This document shows positions 17,590 through 27,085 of a stretch of 64,000 nucleotides of DNA, piece by piece; the stretch's first letter is position 1; every line of letters starts with the position of its first letter. The notes beneath the pieces are model-generated. The model had not been told where the DNA came from, searched no databases, and saw nothing but the letters and a program-made list of their open reading frames with translations. The stretch covers positions 124,001 through 188,000 of the forward strand of contig CAWDMX010000001.1 in NCBI GenBank assembly GCA_963803545.1. Reading direction: 5' to 3'. Made by a program: the position numbers and the translations under genes. The DNA comes from Legionella_C sp963803545 (GTDB lineage Bacteria > Pseudomonadota > Gammaproteobacteria > Legionellales > Legionellaceae).

Positions 17590-18580
17590 CACACAGTCGT
17601 TGCCCGATAAAAACAATTCTGTCCCTGCAAAACCAAAAGCGCCGTCAAAAGCGCGCAAGTCCCATTTTAAGGCGATGGCATTCGCCGTGCTTTTTTTGAT
17701 AGTACTAGGCCTAGCGCTGTACAGCTTTCAAATAAATCAACAACTAAAGCAAACACTTTTAGAAAAAACGTCGGATTATGGCCACAGCCTTACCGCACAA
17801 CAATCGCAATTGAATAGTTTGCAATCCAATTTTCGCACACTGCGTGCCAGTATGGACGACGCCCCCCCAAAAACCTCTAGTTTAGAAAGCATGAGCCTGT
17901 TGCGACAAGCACAGCAGCTTTTAGAAATGGCGAACATTTCTAACTTTTGGACTCAAAATAAAGAAGCGAGTATTATTTTATTGCAACAGGCGGATAGTCT
18001 TTTAGCCGAAGCACACAGCGCCAAAATTTTACCAGTACGTCAAGCAATTGCTAGACAAATAGCTGAGATTCACTCCATTGCACGGGTTGATACAGCAGGA
18101 ATTTTAAGTAAAATTGATGGTGCCATCGGCCTCGTGAACCAGTTATCACTAAACACCCCTCTGCCTACTCACGATGACAACAACACCGCTCAAAGCTCTG
18201 GGTGGCGTACGCACTGGCAAAAAACGCTGGCCTACCTAAAAACAATCATTGTTATACGCCATCAAAAAGATGAGACCTATTCCCCGCCTTTCCAACAAAA
18301 CTTAGCGCGCCAACTTATTCGGATTAATTTGCGCCAAGCTCAATTGGCTTTGTTGCAAAATAATCAACAAGCCTATGATCTCGCCTTACAATTTACAGAA
18401 AATGAAATTGAGAACAGCCTTTTTTCAAAGGCATCCTGCCAAGCGTTAATGCAGCAAATACGTGAATTAAAAAATACGACGGTTACTCAAACTGCAATTT
18501 TTAATGATGAAGCCCTGCAATTACTCAAACCCCTTACCAGGTATAATTCCTCTGAAAAGTTAGAAGGGAAACCTTTATGA
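17582..18580 (+). CDS. hemX: HemX-like membrane protein
   Basis: A 332-residue protein with a Lys/Pro-rich cytoplasmic N-terminus, one membrane helix at about residues 29-48 (AFAVLFLIVLGLALYSF), and a long coiled-coil and helical periplasmic part rich in Gln and Leu. This is the layout of the HemX family found after hemD in gammaproteobacteria. E. coli HemX was once thought to be a methyltransferase, but this sequence shows no such domain. Its role is unknown. It overlaps hemD by eight and hemY by four bases. Confidence 0.9.
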   Translation: MSDTQSLPDKNNSVPAKPKAPSKARKSHFKAMAFAVLFLIVLGLALYSFQINQQLKQTLLEKTSDYGHSLTAQQSQLNSLQSNFRTLRASMDDAPPKTSSLESMSLLRQAQQLLEMANISNFWTQNKEASIILLQQADSLLAEAHSAKILPVRQAIARQIAEIHSIARVDTAGILSKIDGAIGLVNQLSLNTPLPTHDDNNTAQSSGWRTHWQKTLAYLKTIIVIRHQKDETYSPPFQQNLARQLIRINLRQAQLALLQNNQQAYDLALQFTENEIENSLFSKASCQALMQQIRELKNTTVTQTAIFNDEALQLLKPLTRYNSSEKLEGKPL

Positions 18581-19767
18581 TTCGTATAATCCTAGGCATT
18601 TTAGCGCTCCTTGCTGCGGTCTTTATCGGACTGCAGTTGCACCATGACAATGGATACCTGCTGATGCAGGTAAATAACTGGACTATTGAAACGCCATTAT
18701 GGTTTGCATTTTTGAGCATTATCGTGCTTTTTGTTGCTGTCTATTTGTTGCTGTCATTTGCTCAATATTGCGGCTGCCTACCTAAAAAGTTTTTTAAATG
18801 GCGCTTAAGAAGGCGTCGTAAAAACGCGAACAACACGACCTATAACGGCTTAATAGCCTGTATTGAAGGCCGATGGAAAGCAGCTGAGAAATACAGCGTT
18901 CAAGCGATCCCCGATGGTGACACGCCCTTATTTAATTATCTGCTTGCAGCCCACGCGGCTCAAAAAGTCGGTGCGTTTTCACGACGAGACGGTTATTTGC
19001 AGCACGCCTTACAACGCACGCCCGAGGCAAAGGTTGCCGTTTTTTTAACGAAAGCGGAGTTGCAAATAGCAAGTGGGCAATGGGCTTCGGCCTTAACAAG
19101 CTTGCAAACCTTACGCGAGCTTACGCCCAAAAATACACGCGCTCTTGAATTATCTCAGACGGTGTATCGAGCGTTGGGCGACTGGAGATCTTTAGCAACT
19201 TTATTGCCACTGATTAAAAAGCATACCAGCATTACATCCGAGGCCTACCATCAGCTTATGCTGCACACTCAGGCTAATGCGCTCACGAGTCTTATTGCGG
19301 AAAACAACGCTCCTGAGCTTAACAATTGTATCGAAAATTTGCCAAAATCCTTGCTTATGGAGCCTGCTGTAGTTATCCCCTATTGCAAATACCTGCTGCA
19401 ACAGAATACCCCTAAAAAAGCCGAGAGCGTCTTACGCGCTTTTTTGCGCCAATCTAAACTGCACAATGCAGAAATTATTGGCTTGTACATCACTGCCGCG
19501 AACGATAAGCAGGAGCTTAGCTTTGCAGAGTCGTTGCTTAAAAAATACCCCGACTCCGCATGCCTCTATCTCGGCTTGGGGCAGTTGGCCATGAGGAATC
19601 AATTATGGGGCAAAGCGCACGTTTATTTACAAAAAAGTACCGACTTAGAAGCAACTCCCAGCGCTTATTTTTGTTTAGGACAATTGCAGGATTTGCTTGG
19701 GAAAAAAGACCAGGCCTGTGGATTTTTTAAACGCGGGCTGCAATTAGCAGTTCTGCAATCAGCGTAA
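18577..19767 (+). CDS. hemY: HemY-like TPR membrane protein
   Basis: A 396-residue protein with two N-terminal membrane segments (IILGILALLAAVFIGLQL and LWFAFLSIIVLFVAVYLLL), a basic stretch, the family pattern GLIACIEGRWKAAEK, and a C-terminal array of TPR-like helix pairs (SACLYLGLGQLAMRNQLWGKAHVYL region). It is the gammaproteobacterial HemY of unknown function, not the protoporphyrinogen oxidase that shares the name. It ends the hem operon; the 140 bases after it hold no clear terminator. Confidence 0.92.
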   Translation: MIRIILGILALLAAVFIGLQLHHDNGYLLMQVNNWTIETPLWFAFLSIIVLFVAVYLLLSFAQYCGCLPKKFFKWRLRRRRKNANNTTYNGLIACIEGRWKAAEKYSVQAIPDGDTPLFNYLLAAHAAQKVGAFSRRDGYLQHALQRTPEAKVAVFLTKAELQIASGQWASALTSLQTLRELTPKNTRALELSQTVYRALGDWRSLATLLPLIKKHTSITSEAYHQLMLHTQANALTSLIAENNAPELNNCIENLPKSLLMEPAVVIPYCKYLLQQNTPKKAESVLRAFLRQSKLHNAEIIGLYITAANDKQELSFAESLLKKYPDSACLYLGLGQLAMRNQLWGKAHVYLQKSTDLEATPSAYFCLGQLQDLLGKKDQACGFFKRGLQLAVLQSA

Positions 19768-19908
19768 AATCGCGCGTCCTTCTCGAGGTTCATGCAACGA
19801 TTATCATCTAGCGGGCTATCATCCCGTCTGAACGGTAACGTCAATGCAGGATTTGCTTTGCATAATACCCAATACGCTTTTACAACCTCATTTTTTTGGT
19901 AACGGTCA

Positions 19909-20832
19909 TCAAGCTTTTAAAACTCCCTCAGGAACCCTACAGCTGTCCGGGCAGTACGATAAATCGCGTTCAATTTGAAACGTTGCGTGATGGATAGCGT
20001 GTTCGGTCGCTAATCGATTGCTTAATAACTGCCTGGCTGCGTCTGATAAAAGCTGGTGCGGCATGTAAAGATGTACCGACAAAGCATTTTCCTGCGTACT
20101 AATTGCCCATATATGCAAATCATGTATCTGTTGAACCCCGGGTTCCGCTAGCAATAAATCATTAACCGCATGCCATGAAACTTCCGATGGAACCCCATCG
20201 ATGATAAGTTTGAAGCTTTCGGTGAATAAGCGCCAAGTACCCTTTACTATGCATACGGCTATTAATAATCCTATAACGGGGTCAATCCACAACCAATTAG
20301 TGACGTAAAGAATCGAGGCAGAGACGACAACGCCTACGGAGATAACTGCGTCGTAAAGCAGATGATAATAGGCAGCTCGAATATTTAAATCGGCCTTTCC
20401 ACGCATAAAAAGTACAGCCGTAACCCCATTGATAACGATACCCAGAGCGGCAACCATTATGACTAATTCAGAGTCGATGGCGGTCGGCGTGAATAATTTA
20501 TAAACGGCCTCCGTTGCAATAATGCCGCAACTAAAAACCAGCATTATTCCATTAACCAAACTCGCTAAAATTGTAGTTTTTTTCATCCCGAAGGTTGTTG
20601 TCGTAGTCGCCGCTTTAGACAATAGCCGAGTTGCCCCCCAAGCAAGAACCAGGCCCAAAACATCGCCTAAGTTATGAACAGCATCGGCAAGTAAGCTGGT
20701 CGAGTTGGAATAAATAGCCATGGCAATTTGCAGAATCACAAACAATCCATTTGCAAAAATGGCAATAATAAACGCTTTATTAAACGATGCTGGCGAGTGG
20801 GCGTGATGGTTTTGGCAGTGGTGATGAGCCAT
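19909..20832 (-). CDS. Cation diffusion facilitator family metal exporter
   Basis: A 307-residue inner-membrane protein with six hydrophobic helices and the CDF metal site pattern ADAVHNLGDVLGL (HxxxD) in helix 2, with a matching HxxxD (YYHLLYDAVIS) in helix 5. The N-terminus MAHHHCQNHHAH is a histidine-rich metal-binding tail, and the C-terminal cytoplasmic domain contains HDLHIWAIS. It probably exports Zn, Co or a similar divalent ion by proton exchange, in the CzcD subgroup. It lies two bases after queH on the same strand. Confidence 0.9.
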   Translation of the reverse strand: MAHHHCQNHHAHSPASFNKAFIIAIFANGLFVILQIAMAIYSNSTSLLADAVHNLGDVLGLVLAWGATRLLSKAATTTTTFGMKKTTILASLVNGIMLVFSCGIIATEAVYKLFTPTAIDSELVIMVAALGIVINGVTAVLFMRGKADLNIRAAYYHLLYDAVISVGVVVSASILYVTNWLWIDPVIGLLIAVCIVKGTWRLFTESFKLIIDGVPSEVSWHAVNDLLLAEPGVQQIHDLHIWAISTQENALSVHLYMPHQLLSDAARQLLSNRLATEHAIHHATFQIERDLSYCPDSCRVPEGVLKA

Positions 20833-20834
20833 AT

Positions 20835-21500
20835 TTACTCCTTAGGCTCTGTTGCTTGCTCGGCCTCATAGTAATTAATACCTATTTTAATGCGTTCGCG
20901 CTCATTTTTTTTTCGCCATAAATTGGTGTCGCGCAAGGAATATACGCACCCACAATATTCTTGCTTATAAAAGTTTTCGCGTTTTGCAATCTCATACATT
21001 CGCGAAGCACCACCTTCTTTACGCCAGTTATAGGTCCAATACTCCATATTTTCATAACGACGAGCGGCGCGTATTCCAGCATCGTTAATTTGCTCCATAT
21101 TTTTCCAGCGTGAAATTCCTAAAGAACTGCAAATTACCGGAAAATCGTTTTCATGCGCGTACAATGCGGTGCGCTCAAAGCGCATGTCGAAACAGGCTGT
21201 ACAGCGTTTACCACGCTCGGGCTCCCATTCCAATCCCTTGATTCTACTAAACCAATTGTCTTTGTCGTAATCCACATCAATAAAAGGAATGCCGTGTTTT
21301 TTTGCAAAATCAATATTTTCTTGTTTCCGTATTTCGTACTCTTGCACAGGATGAATATTAGGGTTGTAGAAGAAAATTGAAAAATCAATTTTTGAAAACA
21401 ACAACGCTTCCATTACTTCACCCGAGCACGGTGCGCAACAAGAATGCAGTAATAATTTTTGCGCCTTATTAGGCAGTATCAGGGTTTCTCGATTAATCAT
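20835..21500 (-). CDS. queH: Epoxyqueuosine reductase QueH
   Basis: QueH reduces epoxyqueuosine to queuosine in tRNA and replaces the unrelated QueG. The 221-residue protein has the diagnostic cysteines: LHSCCAPCSGE at residues 18-28, GKRCTACFDMRF, and the C-terminal EYCGCVYSLRDTN. These hold an iron-sulfur cluster and a second metal site in the family. The start overlaps the orn stop by four bases (ATGA). With tgt in the same window, the last queuosine step is covered; preQ1 synthesis genes are not visible here. Confidence 0.95.
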   Translation of the reverse strand: MINRETLILPNKAQKLLLHSCCAPCSGEVMEALLFSKIDFSIFFYNPNIHPVQEYEIRKQENIDFAKKHGIPFIDVDYDKDNWFSRIKGLEWEPERGKRCTACFDMRFERTALYAHENDFPVICSSLGISRWKNMEQINDAGIRAARRYENMEYWTYNWRKEGGASRMYEIAKRENFYKQEYCGCVYSLRDTNLWRKKNERERIKIGINYYEAEQATEPKE

Positions 21501-22051
21501 AATTGGCTCGAAATTTTAAGGAAGTGCGTACGATAATAGTCAAGCTCTGTAATAGAATCTTTTATGTCGTCCAAAGCACGATGCTTGGAATCTTTAATAG
21601 TTCCACTAAGCAAACTGGGATGCCAACGCTTCATCAGCTCTTTTAATGTACTTACATCCAAATTACGGTAGTGAAAAAACTCCGCTAATTTGGGCATGTA
21701 TTTATAGAGAAATCGTCTATCCTGGCAAATACTATTACCGCACATCGGTGATTTTCCCGCATCTAAATAGGTGCTTAAAAAGGCAAGCGTTTGCTCCTGT
21801 GCGTAATCTTCGGTGACTGTTGACTCAAGAACGCGCGCGACTAAACCCGAATGATTATGCTGCTTAGTATTCCAGGAATCCATGCTATTCATAATTGCTG
21901 CATCCTGATGAACAGCAAGCACGGGACCTTCTGCTAAAATATTTAAGTTAGAATCGGTTACAATCGTTGCTATCTCAATTATCAAATCGGTGTCTGGATT
22001 GAGTCCTGTCATTTCTAAATCGATCCAGATTAAATTGGTATTACTTTTCAT
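21497..22051 (-). CDS. orn: Oligoribonuclease
   Basis: Orn is a DEDDh 3'-5' exonuclease that clears 2-5 nt RNAs. The 184-residue protein has WIDLEMTGLNPDTD (first Asp and Glu), GNSICQDRRFLYKYMP, and the terminal HRALDDIKDSI with the active His and Asp. ATG 22051 fits the family start; a GTG at 22063 is also in frame. The first 11 bases lie inside the end of cca, and the end overlaps queH by four bases. Confidence 0.96.
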   Translation of the reverse strand: MKSNTNLIWIDLEMTGLNPDTDLIIEIATIVTDSNLNILAEGPVLAVHQDAAIMNSMDSWNTKQHNHSGLVARVLESTVTEDYAQEQTLAFLSTYLDAGKSPMCGNSICQDRRFLYKYMPKLAEFFHYRNLDVSTLKELMKRWHPSLLSGTIKDSKHRALDDIKDSITELDYYRTHFLKISSQL

Positions 22052-23273
22052 TTTTTTTCTCACTTTGTTGAAGGGATTGAATTAATTCAACACGAAGTTT
22101 TCTCAGTTGCTGCTTTATAGCAAGGCCACTATGCCCGGATTTGATTATTTTTTCCACATTAATAGATTGCATGTCGTGCAATAAAGATTGCCATAATTTT
22201 GCTTGCGGATACGCAACCCTGCTGCCACACCCTTGAGCGTCGGCCGTGCATACTACAAGTAATTGCTGGAATAATTGCGGTCGACGAAAAGCATCTGTTT
22301 TATCCAAAACATCCATAATTTGTTCTGCGTTCAAATGGGCTAATTGATGGATTTTTAGGTGAAAACGGCAGGACAATAATGCAAGCGTGGTGTATTCACG
22401 GGGTACCCGAAGGCGCTCGCAGAGCTGCTTTACCAGAGGAACGCCTTTTTCCTCATGGTTGCGGTGTTTTGGCCATTCGCAAATAGGCGTTGTTGCTTTA
22501 CCTAAATCATGCAGTAAAGCGGCAAAACGAATGCACGGATCGCAGGATAAAGCAGCGGCGGCCTGTAACGTCAATAACGTATGAATACCACTGTCAATTT
22601 CAGGATGCGATCCTGGTGAATTAGGGACGCCGAATAAGCAATCAAGCTCCGGTAAAATTACGGCTAATGCACCGCAAGAGCGCAGCGTGCTAATAAAAAT
22701 TTGCGGATCACGCTCTTCTAAGCTTTTTTGCCATTCTTGCCATAGTCGCTCGGGTACTAAATGCGAAACCTCATTGTTTTTAACCATTTGATACATAAGC
22801 GCGCGTGTTTTTTCCGCCAGCGTAAAGCCCAAATGATGGTAGCGGGCGGCAAACCGGGCAACTCGAAGCACGCGAACCGGGTCTTCAGAAAAAGCCGGTG
22901 AAACGTGGCGTAAAAGCTTGCTTTTTAAATCCGCTTGGCCATTAAACGGGTCGATAAGACTGCCGTCCTCGTCCTGCGCAATTGCATTAATCGTCAAATC
23001 ACGACGAGCTAAATCGTCTTCTAAGCGCACCTGTGGATTAGCGGTGAAACTAAATCCTGCGTAGCCATTGCCGGTCTTGCGCTCCTGGCGCGCCAAGGCG
23101 TACTCTTCCCCTGTTTTAGGGTGCAAAAAAACAGGAAAATCTTTCCCAACTTGTTTAAATCCGCAGCGGTGCATGTATTCAACGGAGGCGCCTACAACTA
23201 CCCAATCGCGTTCTTTCACGGGGTAATTGAGTAACGTATCACGAACTGCTCCGCCAACTAGGTAGGTTTTCAT
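22041..23273 (-). CDS. cca: CCA-adding tRNA nucleotidyltransferase with HD domain
   Basis: Cca adds or repairs the 3' CCA of tRNAs. The 410-residue protein starts MKTYLVGGAVRDTLL with the polymerase-beta-type head, followed by the Asp pair in the VERDWVVVGA strand region, RRDLTINAIAQDEDG and DPVRVLRVARFAARY. The C-terminal half has an HD phosphohydrolase domain (FAALLHDLGKATTP) as in gammaproteobacterial Cca. The three tRNAs seen here encode CCA, so the role here may be mainly repair. It overlaps orn by 11 bases. Confidence 0.96.
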   Translation of the reverse strand: MKTYLVGGAVRDTLLNYPVKERDWVVVGASVEYMHRCGFKQVGKDFPVFLHPKTGEEYALARQERKTGNGYAGFSFTANPQVRLEDDLARRDLTINAIAQDEDGSLIDPFNGQADLKSKLLRHVSPAFSEDPVRVLRVARFAARYHHLGFTLAEKTRALMYQMVKNNEVSHLVPERLWQEWQKSLEERDPQIFISTLRSCGALAVILPELDCLFGVPNSPGSHPEIDSGIHTLLTLQAAAALSCDPCIRFAALLHDLGKATTPICEWPKHRNHEEKGVPLVKQLCERLRVPREYTTLALLSCRFHLKIHQLAHLNAEQIMDVLDKTDAFRRPQLFQQLLVVCTADAQGCGSRVAYPQAKLWQSLLHDMQSINVEKIIKSGHSGLAIKQQLRKLRVELIQSLQQSEKKNEK

Positions 23274-23456
23274 CAAGTCTCAAATTTAGTAACACGCGCT
23301 GGGAGCCAATAAATGAAGCCCCTCAGTCCGCAAACTAGGATTTTAGCCGTTGTTTCATATTTAGGCAATTTTAAAACCGATCCACGCCAATCCACCAATA
23401 AAATTTAACGCCCGATAACTGAAGCAGTTGATATCTTCATTTTAAAAGTCCGCAAA

Positions 23457-24875
23457 TTAGCGCGCACCAATGAGACACATATTACTCTCAACAAGCTTCG
23501 CGTGAAATTCAGCAATCACCAAATCACCATTTCCAATATCTTCACCCACTTCGGCTGAAGTCATATAACTAAGACCAATAATAAGCCCCTTGCCTATATC
23601 TTCTTGCGCGAGCGTGTTGACGGTCGCTTTAATGCGCTCCAAAATAATTAGGCATCCTTCTAAGCCTGCCATTGGAAGTAAAAAAAACATCGTGCTACCC
23701 AAACGCGAGGATAAATCGCTTTCGCGAAATACTTGGCGAAGACTGGTGAATAACTGCGTCATTAAGAGTTCCGAGTCTAACGCTCCTTTCTCAGCGATCA
23801 ACTCATCTTCATTGGTTATTTGTAGGGTCATGATGCTAAAGTAGGTGGAGCTGTAGCGCACTGCAAGTTTTGCTTGCCAACTGGCAATAGCCATAAACAC
23901 TTGATAATCAATAACTTTAAAAAAATGACTGAATTGGCGATAAATACTTTTTTCAATACCACGCACCAAATACTCACCACGCCGAGTTAAAACATAGGTA
24001 TGCAAGCGTCGTACACGCAGCTCATCATCCGTAGAAGCGCGCTCACATACCAAACAAATGAGTTTAACGTCCGCAAACGCAAAAAAATGACCGCAGCTGT
24101 TGCAAATTTTATCTTCCAATGGCATTTCATAATCAACACCCAACTCATGCAGCCTTACATGACATTGACTGCAGACGAGCCGCTCCTGACGTAAAAACTC
24201 CGGTACAGCACCGATATTGCCGCAATTGTAACAATGAACCAATTTTTGCGGCTGAATATTAATAGAGCGACAACTGGGGCAGGTGCTTTTTATATTCAAT
24301 AACCCTGACTCACAAGAACCGCAATTTTTTGTTTCATCCAATAATTTATCATGAGCCATTAGATCGCGCTTGACAAACTCTTCTAAGAAAAGCCACTGGT
24401 CACAAGCCTCTGTGAAGCTTTTCAAAAGAATCTTCAGAAGTGGGTATTCAAAAATATAGCGATTTTTGACTGATTTATGACCACTAATGCAACTGCGCAC
24501 ACGCGTAAATAAATAAGTCAAAAGAATTGCTTCCTCGTCTTCAAGACGCAGCAATTGCGGACCTAAAATATCCATTCTTTCGTAAATAGCCGCAGCACGC
24601 GTGTGGATATGCTCATCCGCAGGCCCATCAAATATGTGTTCAATATTCGGGTCAATAGCACCATGATAAAATACGGGGATATACCGATATTCTGCGGTTG
24701 ACCGTAATTGACCAACAAGCTCAACCCAGTCCTGATTGATATTTTTAGCTAAAATAACCGCATAAGGTGGAGACTTTGGTAATGCGCTAATTTCATTTGC
24801 TTTATCCACATGAAGCGGTAGTAATTGCTCTTCGTTGATATTACTTACTACCCAGATGGATTGTTTATCTTTCAT
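23457..24875 (-). CDS. TackOD1 zinc-ribbon signalling protein with degenerate GGDEF domain
   Basis: The 472-residue protein has three parts. Residues 1-110 look like a receiver-type alpha/beta domain without a clear phosphoacceptor. Residues about 185-285 form a cysteine-rich array (CGSCES, CPSC, CYNCG, CSQC, CNSCGHFF, CLVC) with the intervening LVHCYNCGNIGAVPEF and GVDYEMP, the pattern of the thaumarchaeal output domain TackOD1. The C-terminal 150 residues resemble a GGDEF domain, but the signature reads RLGSTMFF, so diguanylate cyclase activity is unlikely. It stands alone and is divergent from ispB. The domain call is from memory of the pattern. Confidence 0.75.
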   Translation of the reverse strand: MKDKQSIWVVSNINEEQLLPLHVDKANEISALPKSPPYAVILAKNINQDWVELVGQLRSTAEYRYIPVFYHGAIDPNIEHIFDGPADEHIHTRAAAIYERMDILGPQLLRLEDEEAILLTYLFTRVRSCISGHKSVKNRYIFEYPLLKILLKSFTEACDQWLFLEEFVKRDLMAHDKLLDETKNCGSCESGLLNIKSTCPSCRSINIQPQKLVHCYNCGNIGAVPEFLRQERLVCSQCHVRLHELGVDYEMPLEDKICNSCGHFFAFADVKLICLVCERASTDDELRVRRLHTYVLTRRGEYLVRGIEKSIYRQFSHFFKVIDYQVFMAIASWQAKLAVRYSSTYFSIMTLQITNEDELIAEKGALDSELLMTQLFTSLRQVFRESDLSSRLGSTMFFLLPMAGLEGCLIILERIKATVNTLAQEDIGKGLIIGLSYMTSAEVGEDIGNGDLVIAEFHAKLVESNMCLIGAR

Positions 24876-25090
24876 TCAGTAGTGCTCCATTAACAATCCC
24901 GCCATATTTCCTTATAGAGTAAAGTACGCGTTGAGATCGGCTAATCATATTCTAATTGTATACTATACCTATAATAATAAAAGTCATTCATTAACATAAT
25001 ACCGGCAATAGCCAATTGTGTAGACGCGCCATATTGACTTTCCCAAGTCATCGTCTTAGCATGCAAAAGATTTGAGCTTAGGATTTTGCT

Positions 25091-26059
25091 ATGACCGTTG
25101 ACCGGTTAAGAATGTTAGTAAACGATGATTTTAATGCTGTTAATAGCTTAATCATTGATAAAATACAGTCGCAAATTGGTCTTCTGGATGATTTAGCGCA
25201 TCATATTGTTGAAAGTGGCGGTAAACGATTAAGGCCTTTATTGGTTTTGTTAGCCAGCCGGGCATGCAATTACGCCGGCGGCCATCACATCACACTGGCC
25301 GCCATGGTCGAGTTTTTTCATACCGCAACGCTACTGCACGATGACGTCGTCGATGAATCAACACTGCGACGCGGTAAAGAAACCGCCAATGAAATATGGG
25401 GTAGTAAAGCAAGTATTTTAGTAGGCGACTATCTCTTCACCCAATCGGTACAGCTCATGGTTGAAGTGAATAACCCAGCCATATTAACCTTGCTTGCTGA
25501 AACCTCGCACCAAATCAGCTGCGGAGAGGTCAAGCAGCTTGCCAATCGTCACAATAAATCACCCTCATTAACCGATTATCTTGATGTAATTCGCTCAAAA
25601 ACAGCCTTGTTATTTGCCGCATCTGCGGCAATTGGCCCCATGCTTGCAGAGTGCAACCAAGACTTTGAACAGGGTCTTTATAATTATGGGCTGCATCTGG
25701 GCAACGCATTTCAGTTGATTGATGACGCCTTGGATTATTGCGGTGAGTCCTTGAGTATTGGTAAAAATATTGGCGATGATTTGGCCGAGGGTAAAGCAAC
25801 CTACCCTTTGCTTCATGTTCTCGAGCATGGAACACCCGAGCAACAACAGTTAATAACAAAAAGCCTCGCTGTGGGTGGGCGTGATAATCTTCCGGCTATT
25901 TTGCACGCCATTGAAGACACTCAAGCAATTAAGTTTACGCATGATTTTGCTAGCAAAGAAATTGACGCAGCCCTCACCGCATTGGAGGTTTTACCCGAGT
26001 CAATTTATAAAACCGCCTTGCGCGATTTGGCTTCTTTTTCTTTGCATCGGTTAACCTGA
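25091..26059 (+). CDS. ispB: Octaprenyl diphosphate synthase
   Basis: IspB makes the C40 side chain of ubiquinone from FPP and IPP. The 322-residue trans-isoprenyl synthase has GGKRLRPLLVLLAS, the first Asp-rich motif LLHDDVVDEST, and the second in QLIDDALDYCG. Small residues just before the first motif (FFHTATLLHDD) are consistent with a long-chain product. It is divergent from the TackOD1 gene over 215 bases. The usual obgE-rplU-rpmA neighbourhood is not next to it. Confidence 0.93.
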   Translation: MTVDRLRMLVNDDFNAVNSLIIDKIQSQIGLLDDLAHHIVESGGKRLRPLLVLLASRACNYAGGHHITLAAMVEFFHTATLLHDDVVDESTLRRGKETANEIWGSKASILVGDYLFTQSVQLMVEVNNPAILTLLAETSHQISCGEVKQLANRHNKSPSLTDYLDVIRSKTALLFAASAAIGPMLAECNQDFEQGLYNYGLHLGNAFQLIDDALDYCGESLSIGKNIGDDLAEGKATYPLLHVLEHGTPEQQQLITKSLAVGGRDNLPAILHAIEDTQAIKFTHDFASKEIDAALTALEVLPESIYKTALRDLASFSLHRLT

Positions 26060-26139
26060 ATGCGTCGTTGCCCTATAAAAATTCGCGCAAATACCTCGTT
26101 CCGAGCTTCAAGCAACGATTTTTAACAGGCAATTAATAA

Positions 26140-26454
26140 TTAGGAACCTTGTTCAATTCGCACCAATCTATTTCCTGTAAAAAACAGACTTATATGTTGT
26201 ATTGCCGTAGGGCTATTTCCTTTTCGCAACGTATAGGCGTAGTCCCATCGATTGCTGCTAAACATGGGGCTTAACAAACTTGTTCCCATAAGAATAGCCG
26301 CATCTTGTCGGCTCATGCCTATTTTAAGGCGGTTAATTTTGGCATCAGGAAGTAAATTTCCCTGCTGCACTGTACGGCGGGAAAAATCATAATTTGCGCA
26401 GCCGGTTACGCTTAGCAGCATCGCACTTACTATTATTAATTGGATATATCGCAT
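26140..26454 (-). CDS. bamE: Outer membrane assembly lipoprotein BamE
   Basis: BamE (SmpA/OmlA) is a small lipoprotein subunit of the beta-barrel assembly machine. The 104-residue precursor has a signal peptide with lipobox SVTGC (Cys19), QQGNLLPDAKINRLKIGMSRQDAAILMGTSLL matching the family core (abbreviated), and the RWDYAYTLRKG strand. It is divergent from fur over 113 bases, a conserved arrangement in gammaproteobacteria. No Fur-box-like 19-mer is evident between them. Confidence 0.94.
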   Translation of the reverse strand: MRYIQLIIVSAMLLSVTGCANYDFSRRTVQQGNLLPDAKINRLKIGMSRQDAAILMGTSLLSPMFSSNRWDYAYTLRKGNSPTAIQHISLFFTGNRLVRIEQGS

Positions 26455-26567
26455 AATACTTTGCCTGTAACAAAAAATTTCGTCATAATATCACGTCAAT
26501 TTAGGAAAAAACATCTTTGCCAACACTAATTTTACCAGTGACGTTTTTTATATTTTAAGGAGCCAGG

Positions 26568-26990
26568 GTGGGGGAAAATCAACAGTTAAAAGATGCTGGT
26601 TTGAAAATTACGCTTGCTCGTGTCAAAGTACTGCAAATTTTAGAGCAGTCAAGCGAGCATCATTTGAGCGCTGAAAAAATATACAAGGCGCTGCTTGATT
26701 TGGGTGAAGACGTAGGCCTTGCAACGGTATACCGAGTTTTAACTCAATTTGAGGCAGCAGGCCTCGTTAAAAGACGCAACTTTGAAGGGAATTATTCCGT
26801 TTTTGAACTCAGTAAAGATAACCATCACGACCACCTGGTATGCAACAAATGCGGCCGAGTCGAAGAGTTTTTGGACGATATTATTGAGCAACGGCAATTA
26901 ATCATTGCTAAGCAAGCGCGTTTCAAAATGACCGATCACGCTTTGAATATTTACGGTCTATGCCAACAATGCCAGTTAAGAATGCAATGA
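26568..26990 (+). CDS. fur: Ferric uptake regulator Fur
   Basis: Fur is an iron-responsive repressor. The 140-residue protein has the winged-helix DNA-binding half (LKITLARVKVLQILEQ, VGLATVYRVLTQFEAAGLV), the metal site HHDHLVCNKCGRVEEF and a second Cys pair (GLCQQCQ). The start is GTG at 26568 with AAGGAG eight bases upstream. Its stop overlaps the lptM ATG, linking iron control with the lptM-yggS-proC series. Confidence 0.96.
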   Translation: MGENQQLKDAGLKITLARVKVLQILEQSSEHHLSAEKIYKALLDLGEDVGLATVYRVLTQFEAAGLVKRRNFEGNYSVFELSKDNHHDHLVCNKCGRVEEFLDDIIEQRQLIIAKQARFKMTDHALNIYGLCQQCQLRMQ

Positions 26991-27085
26991 AAATTATTTT
27001 TTTACTAACGCTTCTAGTCTCTGTTGAACTCTTAGGTGGCTGCGGTCAAAAAGGCCCCCTTAGCTATCCGGTAGCTTCGTCGTGA
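26987..27085 (+). CDS. lptM: LptM-like tiny lipoprotein
   Basis: This 32-residue ORF begins MKIIFLLTLLVSVELLGG and reaches a lipobox LGGC at Cys19, followed by GQKGPLSYPVASS. The CGQKGPLxxP pattern is the hallmark of the YifL/LptM lipoproteins, which in E. coli assist disulfide maturation of the LptD-LptE translocon. The ATG overlaps the fur stop and its TGA overlaps the yggS GTG, so it is embedded in a coupled operon. Confidence 0.88.
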   Translation: MKIIFLLTLLVSVELLGGCGQKGPLSYPVASS

